The notes under the pieces were generated by a model. That model was given only the letters and a program-made list of their open reading frames with translations, was not told the origin of the DNA and made no database searches. DNA of 64,000 bases from positions 186,001-250,000 of the forward strand of contig CAYSDY010000001.1 of assembly GCA_964429995.1 (NCBI GenBank), given 5' to 3'. A program made the translations under genes and the position numbers. This DNA comes from UBA583 sp964429995 (GTDB lineage: Archaea > Nanobdellota > Nanobdellia > Woesearchaeales > UBA583). Positions 1-8,335 of this stretch are shown here, one piece after another; position 1 is the first letter of the stretch; each line of letters opens with the position of its first letter.

Positions 1-1614
1 TGTACCAATACAATAATATTTTAAAAAATCACTGTTTATAGAATAATCCATGTTTTTTACATTTATTTTTTCTTCATAAACCTGTATCCTATCATAAGCA
101 TCATATATTTTTAGAATTATTTTGTCTACATCATTATCACATTTTAATTGAATTTTACTTGATGCCTTATAACCATTTATACTAAATCTATCCGTATTTT
201 TTGTGTTGAATACAAAGTGTCTTGGTAACCTTGCATCTATTGACAAATCACATTTTATCTCGTTTGCAATTTTGTTTGAATTTAACTCTATATCAAACTT
301 ATATTTTTCCATATCTGCATTCTGAAGATTAAAATATAATGAATCTGTATTACTTTTATATGATTCATCCTCAATATTTCCATAAACATAAAAATATGCA
401 TTCTCAACATTTTTATCACATTCTATTGCTACTTTTTCTTTTACTTCTCCTTCAAAAAATAAATTGTTAGCGTTTGTGTTTTTATTAAATGACACTTTTT
501 TGTTAGTACCGTCTATGTTAATATCGCACTTTATTTCTTCTGTTGTTGTCATATTATTGTCTATTTGAAACTTGTATTTTATTGAAGAATATTGATTGTA
601 ATATTTATCATTTACTGTAAATTCGTATTTTTTAAAATCCCTAAGGTTTCTATTTTCAATTTTATCTGCAAAATAAAAAATTGAAATTTCATCAACTTTC
701 CTGTTACATACAACTTCTATTTCTTTTGTGAATTTTGACCTTAAAAAAGTATCAGTAAATTTATCACTGCTATCGTATATGATACTTTTTTCCTTATCCT
801 TGTCAACAATTACATTACAATCAATCTCTGTAGGATTTGTAAATGAATCTTTTATATAGACCTCAAAATCATATGTATCAGAATTTTTTATTATCTGTTG
901 ATTCTCATATTTTAAAGGACTTTCTATTATGTTTTTTTCCATATAAAGCCTTCCATCCTCAATTAACCTAGAACTTTTATCATAACCTGCTTCTTTAAGA
1001 TTATAAAGTATATTTGCTGTTTGTGTAAGATTACATTTATCTTTTGGCCAACACTTAAAATCATTATTTCTTAATTGTTTTAATTTTTCATATATTTGCT
1101 GATTTTCATAGTCATAAATGCTTTCTATATTATTTAATACGAAAAGATAATAACTAAGATTTAAAGCGGATAAATCATTATAATCATTTTCAAGAACATA
1201 TTTACTTGCAGAGGATTCCTTTTGTCTTAAAAAACCTCTTCTTATTTCTTTTTCAATGTTATTTTCTTGATATTTCAATATAAGGTCAAATCTATTGTTT
1301 TGGATTTTTGTAAGATCATAATACGAATAAAAACAATTAGGCTCATCTGAAAAATCAAGATATGAAATATTGATGAATCCTTCATTCTTTGTACCTTCAC
1401 TTATAAAAATTTCTGGGTTTTTCATGTTTTCTGATAAACAAAATTTAAAATTTAATTCTTCTTTGGGTAAAAAATGTATTGGCTTGTAAATATTATTTTG
1501 CTCATTAAAATAATTTGGGGTATATATTTCAAGTTTTATGGAAAAAGCAAATGTTAACAAATTTGCAATAATTAGAATAAAAATTGTAAAAATAAGAGCA
1601 AATCTTTTAATCAT
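1..1614 (-). CDS. Secreted or membrane-anchored protein of unknown function (partial, C-terminus outside window)
   Basis: The frame is open from an ATG at 1614 down to base 1, so at least 538 residues are visible and the C-terminus is missing. The first 25 residues are a basic start followed by a hydrophobic stretch (IFTIFILIIANLLTFAF), which reads as a signal peptide or membrane anchor. A middle part (about residues 125-210) has paired cysteines (CWPKDKC) and helical text like the prenyltransferase-type alpha/alpha toroid repeats seen in other archaeal surface proteins. After that come several beta-rich repeats of 65-75 residues, each with a Cys pair (for example EIKCDINIDG and later AIECDKNVENAYFYV), probably Ig-like modules. 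It diverges from secF. No function can be assigned; an extracellular role is inferred from the export signal and Cys pairs. Confidence 0.75.
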   Translation of the reverse strand, partial: MIKRFALIFTIFILIIANLLTFAFSIKLEIYTPNYFNEQNNIYKPIHFLPKEELNFKFCLSENMKNPEIFISEGTKNEGFINISYLDFSDEPNCFYSYYDLTKIQNNRFDLILKYQENNIEKEIRRGFLRQKESSASKYVLENDYNDLSALNLSYYLFVLNNIESIYDYENQQIYEKLKQLRNNDFKCWPKDKCNLTQTANILYNLKEAGYDKSSRLIEDGRLYMEKNIIESPLKYENQQIIKNSDTYDFEVYIKDSFTNPTEIDCNVIVDKDKEKSIIYDSSDKFTDTFLRSKFTKEIEVVCNRKVDEISIFYFADKIENRNLRDFKKYEFTVNDKYYNQYSSIKYKFQIDNNMTTTEEIKCDINIDGTNKKVSFNKNTNANNLFFEGEVKEKVAIECDKNVENAYFYVYGNIEDESYKSNTDSLYFNLQNADMEKYKFDIELNSNKIANEIKCDLSIDARLPRHFVFNTKNTDRFSINGYKASSKIQLKCDNDVDKIILKIYDAYDRIQVYEEKINVKNMDYSINSDFLKYYCIGT

Positions 1615-1730
1615 ATAAATACATAAGTATTTTTTTTTAATTCAATTTGTCATTACTTATTTTAGGTGATTATTTTAAATTTTAATTTATGTGTTTTTTT
1701 ATAAAATACAGTGTCTTAAAAATAGAATAA

Positions 1731-1738
1731 TTTTTAAA
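1731..1738 (+). promoter_or_regulatory. TATA-like box of secF
   Basis: The octamer TTTTTAAA is centred about 28 bp before the ATG at 1763 and no Shine-Dalgarno motif is seen. This spacing fits a leaderless archaeal transcript and supports the internal ATG rather than the upstream in-frame start at 1691. Confidence 0.5.
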
Positions 1739-1762
1739 GTAATTTTCATTGTTATAAATATT

Positions 1763-2683
1763 ATGACTGAAAAAAATAACAAAACTTCAGGTTACTGCAA
1801 ACTTGCAGATATTTACAAAAAACATCATGCAAAGCTGCTTGTTTTACCGATAATGCTTTTTGTCTTGTCATGTTTTTTGATATTTAACACATATAAGCAA
1901 GAAGGATCTCCTATATACAGAGATGTTTCATTAAAAGGTGGATTGTCTGCCATAATAGAAATTGATGAACAAATAACAATAAATGATTTTAAACTAGCAT
2001 TAGAAGAAAAATTTCCTGCAAATTCATTTGCAGTATCAAAACTGAATTCTGAAGGAAAAGAAGTTGGTTATATTGTAGATAGTGATTTTACTGCTGAAGA
2101 TGAAAAAGATCTTCTTGATTTTTCTAATAGTTTATTTAAAACAGAATTGGTATCTGGTGAAAACTTTACATCAAATTACATAAGCTCATCTCTTTCTGAT
2201 ACATTTTTCAGACAAGCAATAATAGCACTTATTTTTTCATTTTTTTTTATGTCGCTTGTTATATTTTTGTATTTTAAAAAAATTGTTCCATCAATTGGAA
2301 TCATCTTCTCAGCTTTTTTTGACATAACAGTTGTTGTAGGAATACTTAATCTTATCAAATTTAACCTATCGGTTGCAGGAATTGGTGCTATAATAATGCT
2401 TATAGGTTATTCTATTGATACAAACGTATTACTTACAAATAGACTTGTAAAAGAACCAGGAAAAAACTATTTTGAAAAAGTTCTATTGGCGGTAAAAACA
2501 GGTAGCCTTATGTCATTTACAACAATGGTTGCTGCACTTTCTGCAATCTTTTTTTCAAACTCTGAAGTCATATTTGAAATATCATTAATAATCTGTATAG
2601 GACTTGTTGTTGATTATATTGCAACATGGATACAAAATACATCTTTATTGTTGTTATGGCTTTTTAAAAGCCAAGAAAAATAA
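1763..2683 (+). CDS. secF: Protein-export membrane protein SecF
   Basis: SecF is a subunit of the SecDF complex, which uses the proton-motive force to help proteins leave the SecYEG channel. The 306-residue product has one N-terminal membrane segment (LLVLPIMLFVLSCFLIF), an extracytoplasmic P1-type domain, then five membrane segments. The family signature in the fourth segment is clear (GYSIDTNVLLTNRLVKE). An in-frame start exists at 1691, but it would add 24 unusual residues; the ATG at 1763 has a TATA-like box 28 bp upstream and is preferred. In archaea secD normally lies next to secF. Here the upstream neighbour is an unrelated divergent gene and the downstream one is a YkgJ-like gene, so SecD must be elsewhere or absent. 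Confidence 0.93.
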   Translation: MTEKNNKTSGYCKLADIYKKHHAKLLVLPIMLFVLSCFLIFNTYKQEGSPIYRDVSLKGGLSAIIEIDEQITINDFKLALEEKFPANSFAVSKLNSEGKEVGYIVDSDFTAEDEKDLLDFSNSLFKTELVSGENFTSNYISSSLSDTFFRQAIIALIFSFFFMSLVIFLYFKKIVPSIGIIFSAFFDITVVVGILNLIKFNLSVAGIGAIIMLIGYSIDTNVLLTNRLVKEPGKNYFEKVLLAVKTGSLMSFTTMVAALSAIFFSNSEVIFEISLIICIGLVVDYIATWIQNTSLLLLWLFKSQEK

Positions 2684-2796
2684 ATCAAAACTTTTAACTT
2701 TGAACAAATATGTTAAGTAAATCCTTTTTGTTATTACGTTATACACAATTATTTTATTTAATAAATTCAACTTTTAACTTTGAGGAATGATATTTC

Positions 2797-3228
2797 TTGA
2801 AAAATTATGTACAAATAATAGAATCTGCCAAAAATCAAATAAGTGATTTTTGCATAAATACCTGTAAAGCTAAATGTTGTAGATTTGGACAACTTTTAAT
2901 AATTACAAATGAAGAACTTGATTTTATTGTGGGATTTAAAAATGTTGATGCTTTTTTAAAAAATGGCATTCTAAAACACTCAGAAAATAATGATTTATTT
3001 TTTACTTATGATTTTAAAAAATTTCCTTGTAAACATCTAAATTTAACGAAATATATGTGTAATGAACATCAAAATATTAATAGACCACAAATATGCAAAG
3101 ATTACCCGATATTTGTAATAAGAAAAAAATTTGTTATCTTTTCGCCTGCATGCCCTGCTGTTGAGCAAGGTTTATTGAAAGAATGTGAAATCGAATTAGA
3201 AAAGATAGGTATGAAAATTATTAATTAA
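2797..3228 (+). CDS. YkgJ-family cysteine cluster protein
   Basis: This 143-residue protein has the N-terminal cysteine cluster of the YkgJ (zinc/iron-chelating) family: CINTCKAKCCRFG near residues 19-31, then further cysteines at FPCKHL, MCNEH, ICKDYP and SPACPA. Members are thought to bind a metal or Fe-S cluster; their biochemical role is not settled. The only usable start is TTG at 2797, because an in-frame TGA sits nine bases upstream; a GAGG motif lies about 11 bases before it. Its 3' end overlaps the end of the convergent PAN gene by four bases. The gap before it carries two copies of a 15-bp repeat. Confidence 0.8.
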   Translation: MKNYVQIIESAKNQISDFCINTCKAKCCRFGQLLIITNEELDFIVGFKNVDAFLKNGILKHSENNDLFFTYDFKKFPCKHLNLTKYMCNEHQNINRPQICKDYPIFVIRKKFVIFSPACPAVEQGLLKECEIELEKIGMKIIN

Positions 3229-4388
3229 TTGTAACTATTGTTTAAAATGTTATAATTATCTTTTTCGTTTTTAACTTCATTTATTGCATCAAGGAGATTT
3301 TGCTGACTTATGCATTCAAGATTTTGCTTTATTGCAAGGTAACCTGCTTCTGTTGTCAATGATTTTAACTGTGCACCTGAAAAATTTTCTGTTTTTTCTG
3401 CTATCACTTTTAAATCCACTTCTAAAGACAACTTCATTCCTTTTGTGTGTATTTTAAGTATTTCATACCTTCCATCTTTATTTGGAATTCCTATTTTTAT
3501 GTGTCTTTCAAGCCTTCCTGGACGTAAAATCGCATCATCTAATATATCCATTCTATTAGTTGCTGCAATTATTTTAACATTATCTAATGCATCAAAACCA
3601 TCTATTTCTCCTAAAAGTTGCATGAATGTTCTTTGTACCTCTCTTTCACCTGAAGTTCCTGTTTCAATTCTTTTAGATGCTATTGAATCAAGTTCATCAA
3701 TAAATATTATTGTTGGGGCCTTTTGTCTTGCAAGTTCAAATAAATCTTTTACAAGTTTTGCTCCTTCGCCTATAAATTTTTGAACAAGCTCTGAACCTAC
3801 TAGTTCTATAAATGTTGCTTTTGTCTCTTTTGCAAGAGCTTTTGCTATAAGTGTTTTACCTGTACCTGGTTCGCCATGTAATAAAATTCCTTTAGGTGGG
3901 GTTATGCCTAAATCCTTAAAAATATCCGGTTTTATAAGAGGTAGTTCTAAAACCTCTTTTACTTTGCGTATCTCTTTGTCAAGTCCTCCAATATCTGACC
4001 AGCTAACTTTTAGATTTCCATTAACTATAAGATAATTTTCTACAGGGAAGTTTTTTGTAACATCTATTTTGCCCATAATAACTAAAGACTTTTGTTCATT
4101 TAATACCATATCACCTGATCTTATTTCACCTTCACATTCTTGTGAAATATCTACAAGAAAATTGGATTGATTTGGCAATCTTACTACTGCTCTTCCCTCT
4201 TTTGTTAATGAAATGACTTCTGAAACTATAAAAGGAGGTGTTCTAAATTTTTCAAGTTCTGTCTGAAAGAACTTAACTGTTCTTTTTAGATTACTGTTTT
4301 CTTCTTCCAGCCTTGAATTCTCCAAAGACAGATTATATAAAGGATCTGTTTCTATTGTTGTTTTTTTAAGATCATACTGATCGTCCAT
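3225..4388 (-). CDS. pan: Proteasome-activating nucleotidase (PAN), AAA ATPase
   Basis: PAN forms a hexameric ATPase ring that unfolds proteins and feeds them into the archaeal 20S proteasome. The 387-residue product has the expected order: N-terminal coiled coil (about 20-50), OB domain (about 52-115), then an AAA domain with Walker A at 172-179 (GEPGTGKT), Walker B at 227-232 (IIFIDE), the substrate pore loop KFIGEG and an arginine-finger region (RPGRLERHI). Two details differ from the norm: Walker A has E where most family members have P, and the C-terminal HbYX motif that opens the proteasome gate is reduced to S-Y-N, keeping the penultimate Tyr but not the hydrophobic residue. No proteasome subunit genes are in the window. 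Confidence 0.93.
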   Translation of the reverse strand: MDDQYDLKKTTIETDPLYNLSLENSRLEEENSNLKRTVKFFQTELEKFRTPPFIVSEVISLTKEGRAVVRLPNQSNFLVDISQECEGEIRSGDMVLNEQKSLVIMGKIDVTKNFPVENYLIVNGNLKVSWSDIGGLDKEIRKVKEVLELPLIKPDIFKDLGITPPKGILLHGEPGTGKTLIAKALAKETKATFIELVGSELVQKFIGEGAKLVKDLFELARQKAPTIIFIDELDSIASKRIETGTSGEREVQRTFMQLLGEIDGFDALDNVKIIAATNRMDILDDAILRPGRLERHIKIGIPNKDGRYEILKIHTKGMKLSLEVDLKVIAEKTENFSGAQLKSLTTEAGYLAIKQNLECISQQNLLDAINEVKNEKDNYNILNNSYN

Positions 4389-4444
4389 ACAATTTAGGTA
4401 AAATATTTTTTTATATAAATGTTTAGTAAAAAGTGATTAAAAAT

Positions 4445-5491
4445 TTATTTTTTTGACATTATCTTGATTACTTCTATCATTCTGTTTGAAAAACCGAACT
4501 CATTGTCGTACCAAACAACAAGCTTTACAAGATTGCCATTTACAACCTCTGTTAAAACAGAATCAACAATTCCAGAATGTGGATTGCCTATTATGTCTGA
4601 GGATACCAGTTCTTCTGTTGAATATTCAATAATGCCGTTTAATTGATTTTCACATATATGTTTTAAAAAATGATTTATCTCTTCTTTATCAACATTTTTT
4701 TCAAGTTCTATGTTAAGGTCTGTAACACTTCCTGTTGGAGTTGGAACTCTATAAGCGATTCCATGGAACTTTCCTTCCAACTCAGGAATAAGTTTTGTAA
4801 CCGCCTGTGCAGCACCTGTTGTTGTAGGAACAATGTTAAATGGAGCAGCTCTTCCTCTTCTTAAGCTTTTATGTGTTGCATCAAGAAGTCTTTGATCTGA
4901 TGTTAAAGAATGAACTGTTGCAAACATTCCTTTTTTAATACCATATTTTTTGTGAATCTCATTGATGATTGCTGTTATTGAATTAGTTGTACATGATCCA
5001 TTAGAAACAATTTCTTGATTATTGTATTCATCATCATTAGCACCTCTTACAAGATAAAACACATCATCTCCTTTACCAGGAGCTGATATTAAAACTTTTT
5101 TTGCACCTTGCTCTATATGTTTTCTTGCTTTCTCTGAATCTGTAAAAAGTCCTGTACATTCAGCTACAACATCAATTTTTAATTTTTTCCAAGGAAGATC
5201 CTCTAAATTTTTAACTTGAATCATAGCAATTTTCTTATCACCTATAACAAGATTATCATCCTGTGCTAAAACTTTGTATTCAAACGAACCTTGACTGGAA
5301 TCGTACTGAAGAAAATATGCAAGATCTTTTGCACTAGTTAGATCATTAATTGCAACAAATTCTATTTCAGGATCGTTAAATCCAGCCCTAAAAATCATAC
5401 GACCAATACGACCAAAGCCATTGATTGCAACTCTAACTTTTCTTTTACCACTAATTTCTCCTTTAATTTCATTTAAAATATTCTCATGCAT
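4445..5491 (-). CDS. gap: Class I glyceraldehyde-3-phosphate dehydrogenase (bacterial type)
   Basis: The enzyme interconverts glyceraldehyde 3-phosphate and 1,3-bisphosphoglycerate with NAD(P). The 348-residue product has the Rossmann start (VAINGFGRIGRMIFRAGF), catalytic Cys167 within SNGSCTTN, the paired His194 and the C-terminal WYDNEFGFSNRM signature. These features belong to the bacterial/eukaryotic class I enzyme, not the distinct class II enzyme usual in archaea, so lateral acquisition is likely. The first 15-17 residues before the Rossmann strand are an extension. The start codon at 5491 is followed upstream by AT-rich promoter sequence and then by a copy of the dispersed repeat. Confidence 0.95.
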   Translation of the reverse strand: MHENILNEIKGEISGKRKVRVAINGFGRIGRMIFRAGFNDPEIEFVAINDLTSAKDLAYFLQYDSSQGSFEYKVLAQDDNLVIGDKKIAMIQVKNLEDLPWKKLKIDVVAECTGLFTDSEKARKHIEQGAKKVLISAPGKGDDVFYLVRGANDDEYNNQEIVSNGSCTTNSITAIINEIHKKYGIKKGMFATVHSLTSDQRLLDATHKSLRRGRAAPFNIVPTTTGAAQAVTKLIPELEGKFHGIAYRVPTPTGSVTDLNIELEKNVDKEEINHFLKHICENQLNGIIEYSTEELVSSDIIGNPHSGIVDSVLTEVVNGNLVKLVVWYDNEFGFSNRMIEVIKIMSKK

Positions 5492-5566
5492 ATTTTATTT
5501 ATTATAATCTTTTTAATTAATGTTTTTTGTCAAAATTAAGTGATGAATAAATGTCACTGTTTTTAA

Positions 5567-5698
5567 TATTGAGAATTTTAAAAAACATTAACTTTTCTTA
5601 GCTTCTTAGAAGATAGTGTCATAAAATACCCATATTTGGGCTTTTTACAGCATTAAAATTTGTAAAAATTCCCAACTATGGGTTTTTTAAAACTCTCT
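5567..5698 (+). repeat. Dispersed structured intergenic repeat, copy A
   Basis: This 132-bp copy lies between divergent gap and tmk. It starts with the shared end TATTGAGAATTTT, has the core TTAGAAGATAGTGTCAT, then stems TTGGG/CCCAA around a conserved TTTTTA..CATTA segment, and ends near CTCTCT. It is most like copy F (55957). The stem bases differ between A and F while pairing is kept, which suggests an RNA structure. The rest of the 297-base gap holds only gap and tmk promoter-like AT-rich sequence. Confidence 0.6.
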
Positions 5699-5788
5699 AT
5701 TAATAAGATTAATGATGCTATATTGCATAATATAAATGGATCCTACCTGATACAAAAAATTTATATATTCTTTTTGATGGCTATTTAT

Positions 5789-6439
5789 ATGAATCAGAAT
5801 ATGTTTATAACCCTTGAAGGAATCGATGGAGCTGGTAAAGATATACAATTATTGAATCTTATTGAAATCATAAGAGATGATAAAAATGGAATAATTGCAG
5901 ATAAATATGCTAATATATGGGTTACAAGAGAACCTACACATCTAACAGAGTCTGGAAAAAAAATTTCTAAACTTATACGTGAAGGAAATGTTGATCTTGA
6001 AACGGCAAAAAATCTTTATGTTAATGATAGAAAAGAACATAGCATAATCATAAGGGAAATGCTTAAACATAGTATTGTTATATCCTCAAGATTTGATATA
6101 TCAACTCTAGCATTTCAAAATGCACAGGGAGAATCTATCGAAGAACTTTACAAAATGCATGGATTTGAAAACAATGAATGCATAACCCCAGATCTTACTA
6201 TTTTTTTTGATGTTTCTGCTGATATAGGATATGCTAGAACATTAAAAAGAGCTGAAAAAAAAGAATGTTTTGAAAATCTTGATTTTTTAAGAAAAGTGGA
6301 AAGTTCATACAAACAAGTTATAGATTTTCTCAAAAATAAAGGAAGAAACATAATTATTATTGATGCAAATCAATCAATTGAGGATGTAAAAGATAATATG
6401 TTATCTAAACTTACAAAAATATATAAAAAATATGAATGA
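5789..6439 (+). CDS. tmk: Thymidylate kinase-like protein with altered P-loop
   Basis: Thymidylate kinase phosphorylates dTMP to dTDP. Taking the ATG at 5789, the 216-residue product opens with the family P-loop context LEGIDGAGK and keeps the TREPT motif and the overall length. However the residue after the P-loop Lys, nearly always Ser/Thr and a Mg-ATP ligand, is Asp18, followed by Ile (GAGKDIQ). The DR(Y/F) motif also reads SRF. Both changes were confirmed in the DNA. The enzyme may be divergent, have another substrate, or be inactive. ATGs at 5777 and 5801 are alternatives; the long upstream extension from 5678 runs into repeat copy A and is unlikely. It overlaps nreA by eight bases. Confidence 0.8.
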   Translation: MNQNMFITLEGIDGAGKDIQLLNLIEIIRDDKNGIIADKYANIWVTREPTHLTESGKKISKLIREGNVDLETAKNLYVNDRKEHSIIIREMLKHSIVISSRFDISTLAFQNAQGESIEELYKMHGFENNECITPDLTIFFDVSADIGYARTLKRAEKKECFENLDFLRKVESSYKQVIDFLKNKGRNIIIIDANQSIEDVKDNMLSKLTKIYKKYE

Positions 6440-7598
6440 GATCAAAAAAGAATTAATAAATTCTGCCAAAGAAAAATATTTTAATGAGCTTAAAAGGGTT
6501 AAATTAGAGTTTAAACCTTCAAAAGAAATCGATGGATATGGCGCAGGATCTATTGTTGGCGAAAAGAACTATCCGTTATTAAACATATACAACGTTTCTA
6601 ACCCTGAGAAAAAAAGTTGTTTTTTAAACGATTATAATACAGTTAAAAAAGATTATGATCATATAATAAAACTTAAAGTACAAAATATCTTTTCATCAAA
6701 TAATAGCATACATATAAAAAAAATAAATGATAACATTTCAAAAAATATAGTTGATATATATAAATCAAAAAATCCTGTTAATTTTACTTCTGAATTTGAA
6801 AAAGAAATAGAATTTAAAAAAATAAATATATCTAAATTTTTTGGTATTCTTGGAGGCGAAAATAATATTAAAAGCATAACTTTAAATCAGAATTCTAAAA
6901 CATCAAAACAAATTGAAAAATTTACAGAAAATGATATAAAATCAAAAGATGCTATGATATCTTTATATAAAAAAGGAATAAATGAAAGCCAAATAATTAA
7001 TCTTTTAGCACTTGGACAATTTGGAGTAGGATTTAACAGGAAACTTGTACCTTCAAAATGGGCAAACACAGCCTATGATAAAAATATTTCTGATTTTTTA
7101 TATGATAATGTAATTAGAAATAAATTTATAGAAAATATAGAATTTTTTGATTTTTCTGACAAGGGAAACCATTTTTTTATATTTTTATTTCCGAACGAAT
7201 ATTGTTTTGAAAATATTGAAATGATTAATAAAAATAAAAGTATTTTAATTGATTTTAATAATTTTCAAAATAAACTTATTGGTAAAACAGATCCTGATAC
7301 TGCAGGTGGTTTTTTTGCAACAAAACTTGCAATATTAGAGTATCTTAACTTTAAACAGAAACAAGCTTCAATCGTTAGCATAAGACTAATAGATAATTAT
7401 GAAATCCCTTTAGGGGTGATATTTATAAGAGAATGCATAAGAAGTGCAATGAAAATAAATAAAAAAAAATTTGTAAATATTGAAGAATTATTCTTGTACT
7501 TGAAAAATGAAAACAATTCGATATTTGATATTCTTTCTAAATCTTGTGCCATAAAAAATATGAAATCACAAAAAAGGATTACTGAATATATAAGATAA
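6432..7598 (+). CDS. nreA: NreA-type archaeal DNA repair protein
   Basis: The 388-residue product resembles the archaeal Nre family, PCNA-associated proteins tied to DNA damage tolerance. The recognisable parts are an N-terminal phrase around YGAGSIVGEKNYPLLNIYNV, the central LLALGQFGVGFNRKLVPSKW followed by ANTAYD (Nre proteins have R-K-LVPTRW-ITAVDD here) and a C-terminal region with DPDTAGGFFATKLAILEYL. The last residues, QKRITEYI, look like a PCNA-interacting peptide (Q-x-x-h-x-x-aromatic-h), as in other Nre proteins. I see no N-terminal zinc-finger cysteines. The start overlaps tmk by eight bases, so the pair is probably cotranscribed and translationally coupled. Confidence 0.72.
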   Translation: MNEIKKELINSAKEKYFNELKRVKLEFKPSKEIDGYGAGSIVGEKNYPLLNIYNVSNPEKKSCFLNDYNTVKKDYDHIIKLKVQNIFSSNNSIHIKKINDNISKNIVDIYKSKNPVNFTSEFEKEIEFKKINISKFFGILGGENNIKSITLNQNSKTSKQIEKFTENDIKSKDAMISLYKKGINESQIINLLALGQFGVGFNRKLVPSKWANTAYDKNISDFLYDNVIRNKFIENIEFFDFSDKGNHFFIFLFPNEYCFENIEMINKNKSILIDFNNFQNKLIGKTDPDTAGGFFATKLAILEYLNFKQKQASIVSIRLIDNYEIPLGVIFIRECIRSAMKINKKKFVNIEELFLYLKNENNSIFDILSKSCAIKNMKSQKRITEYIR

Positions 7599-7607
7599 AA
7601 AAAATAT

Positions 7608-8279
7608 TTAATCTACATCCTGCTGAAATATTTTAATTAGTTTGTCTATTATGTTTGATGTGTTGGAATAATGAAATCTTTCTTCCTCAAAGTATTTAAG
7701 ATTGTCAAGATGTCCTGCTAATAGCCTTCTTAAATCTTTTAAGTACAATATGAATGTTTCAACTTTCTGTTCATCGTTTTTAATGTAACCAATCTTTCCA
7801 ATATCTTTTATTAATTCATCAAAATCTTTTTCCTGTCTATCTAAAACCTCATATAATTGTTTTTCAACTAAAAATACATCTTTAAACTTATCATAATTGT
7901 TTGCACTTACAAGTTGTATTGTAAAATTTGATATTAGTAACTTTAGCCTGTCTTTATGCTTTATGTTTTTTTTAAGTAAAAGAAAATCTTTTCTTAATTC
8001 TAATATGTCAGATAAAAAATTTTTTACATCTTTTAGTTTTAGCAAATTGGATAAATTCTCTGGTTTTTTATGATTTAAAAGATATATTAGATGATTACTA
8101 TTTGCAAGATTCTTCTCCTCGCCTGCTGATATATCATTTACAAGAACTCCCCATAATCTTGCTTCCTGAGCTTTTAAATCATTTAAGTAATTTAGTATTT
8201 CCTGTTTTTTATCAATAATTTTTTTTTTACTGTTTTCTTTTCTTAAAAAAAGCCTTGAAATAAAAAAATTTTTAACCAT
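7608..8279 (-). CDS. Helical protein of unknown function
   Basis: I do not recognise this 223-residue protein. It is rich in Lys, Leu, Asp and Glu with heptad-like spacing over most of its length (for example around KKIIDKKQEILNYLNDLKAQ and LEKQLYEVLDRQEKDFDELI), so it is probably all-helical and partly coiled coil. It has no signal peptide, membrane segment or cysteine motif. It ends ten bases from the convergent nreA stop and starts 56 bases after the end of tyrS, so it may be cotranscribed downstream of tyrS. Confidence 0.65.
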   Translation of the reverse strand: MVKNFFISRLFLRKENSKKKIIDKKQEILNYLNDLKAQEARLWGVLVNDISAGEEKNLANSNHLIYLLNHKKPENLSNLLKLKDVKNFLSDILELRKDFLLLKKNIKHKDRLKLLISNFTIQLVSANNYDKFKDVFLVEKQLYEVLDRQEKDFDELIKDIGKIGYIKNDEQKVETFILYLKDLRRLLAGHLDNLKYFEEERFHYSNTSNIIDKLIKIFQQDVD

Positions 8280-8335
8280 ATCTTATTGGTATAAAAAGAA
8301 GTAATTAAATGTTTATTTCTACTCACAAGAGACTT

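Noticed and set aside
1691..1762. Longer N-terminus for SecF
   Set aside because: The extra 24 residues are not family-like and the TATA spacing points to the ATG at 1763.
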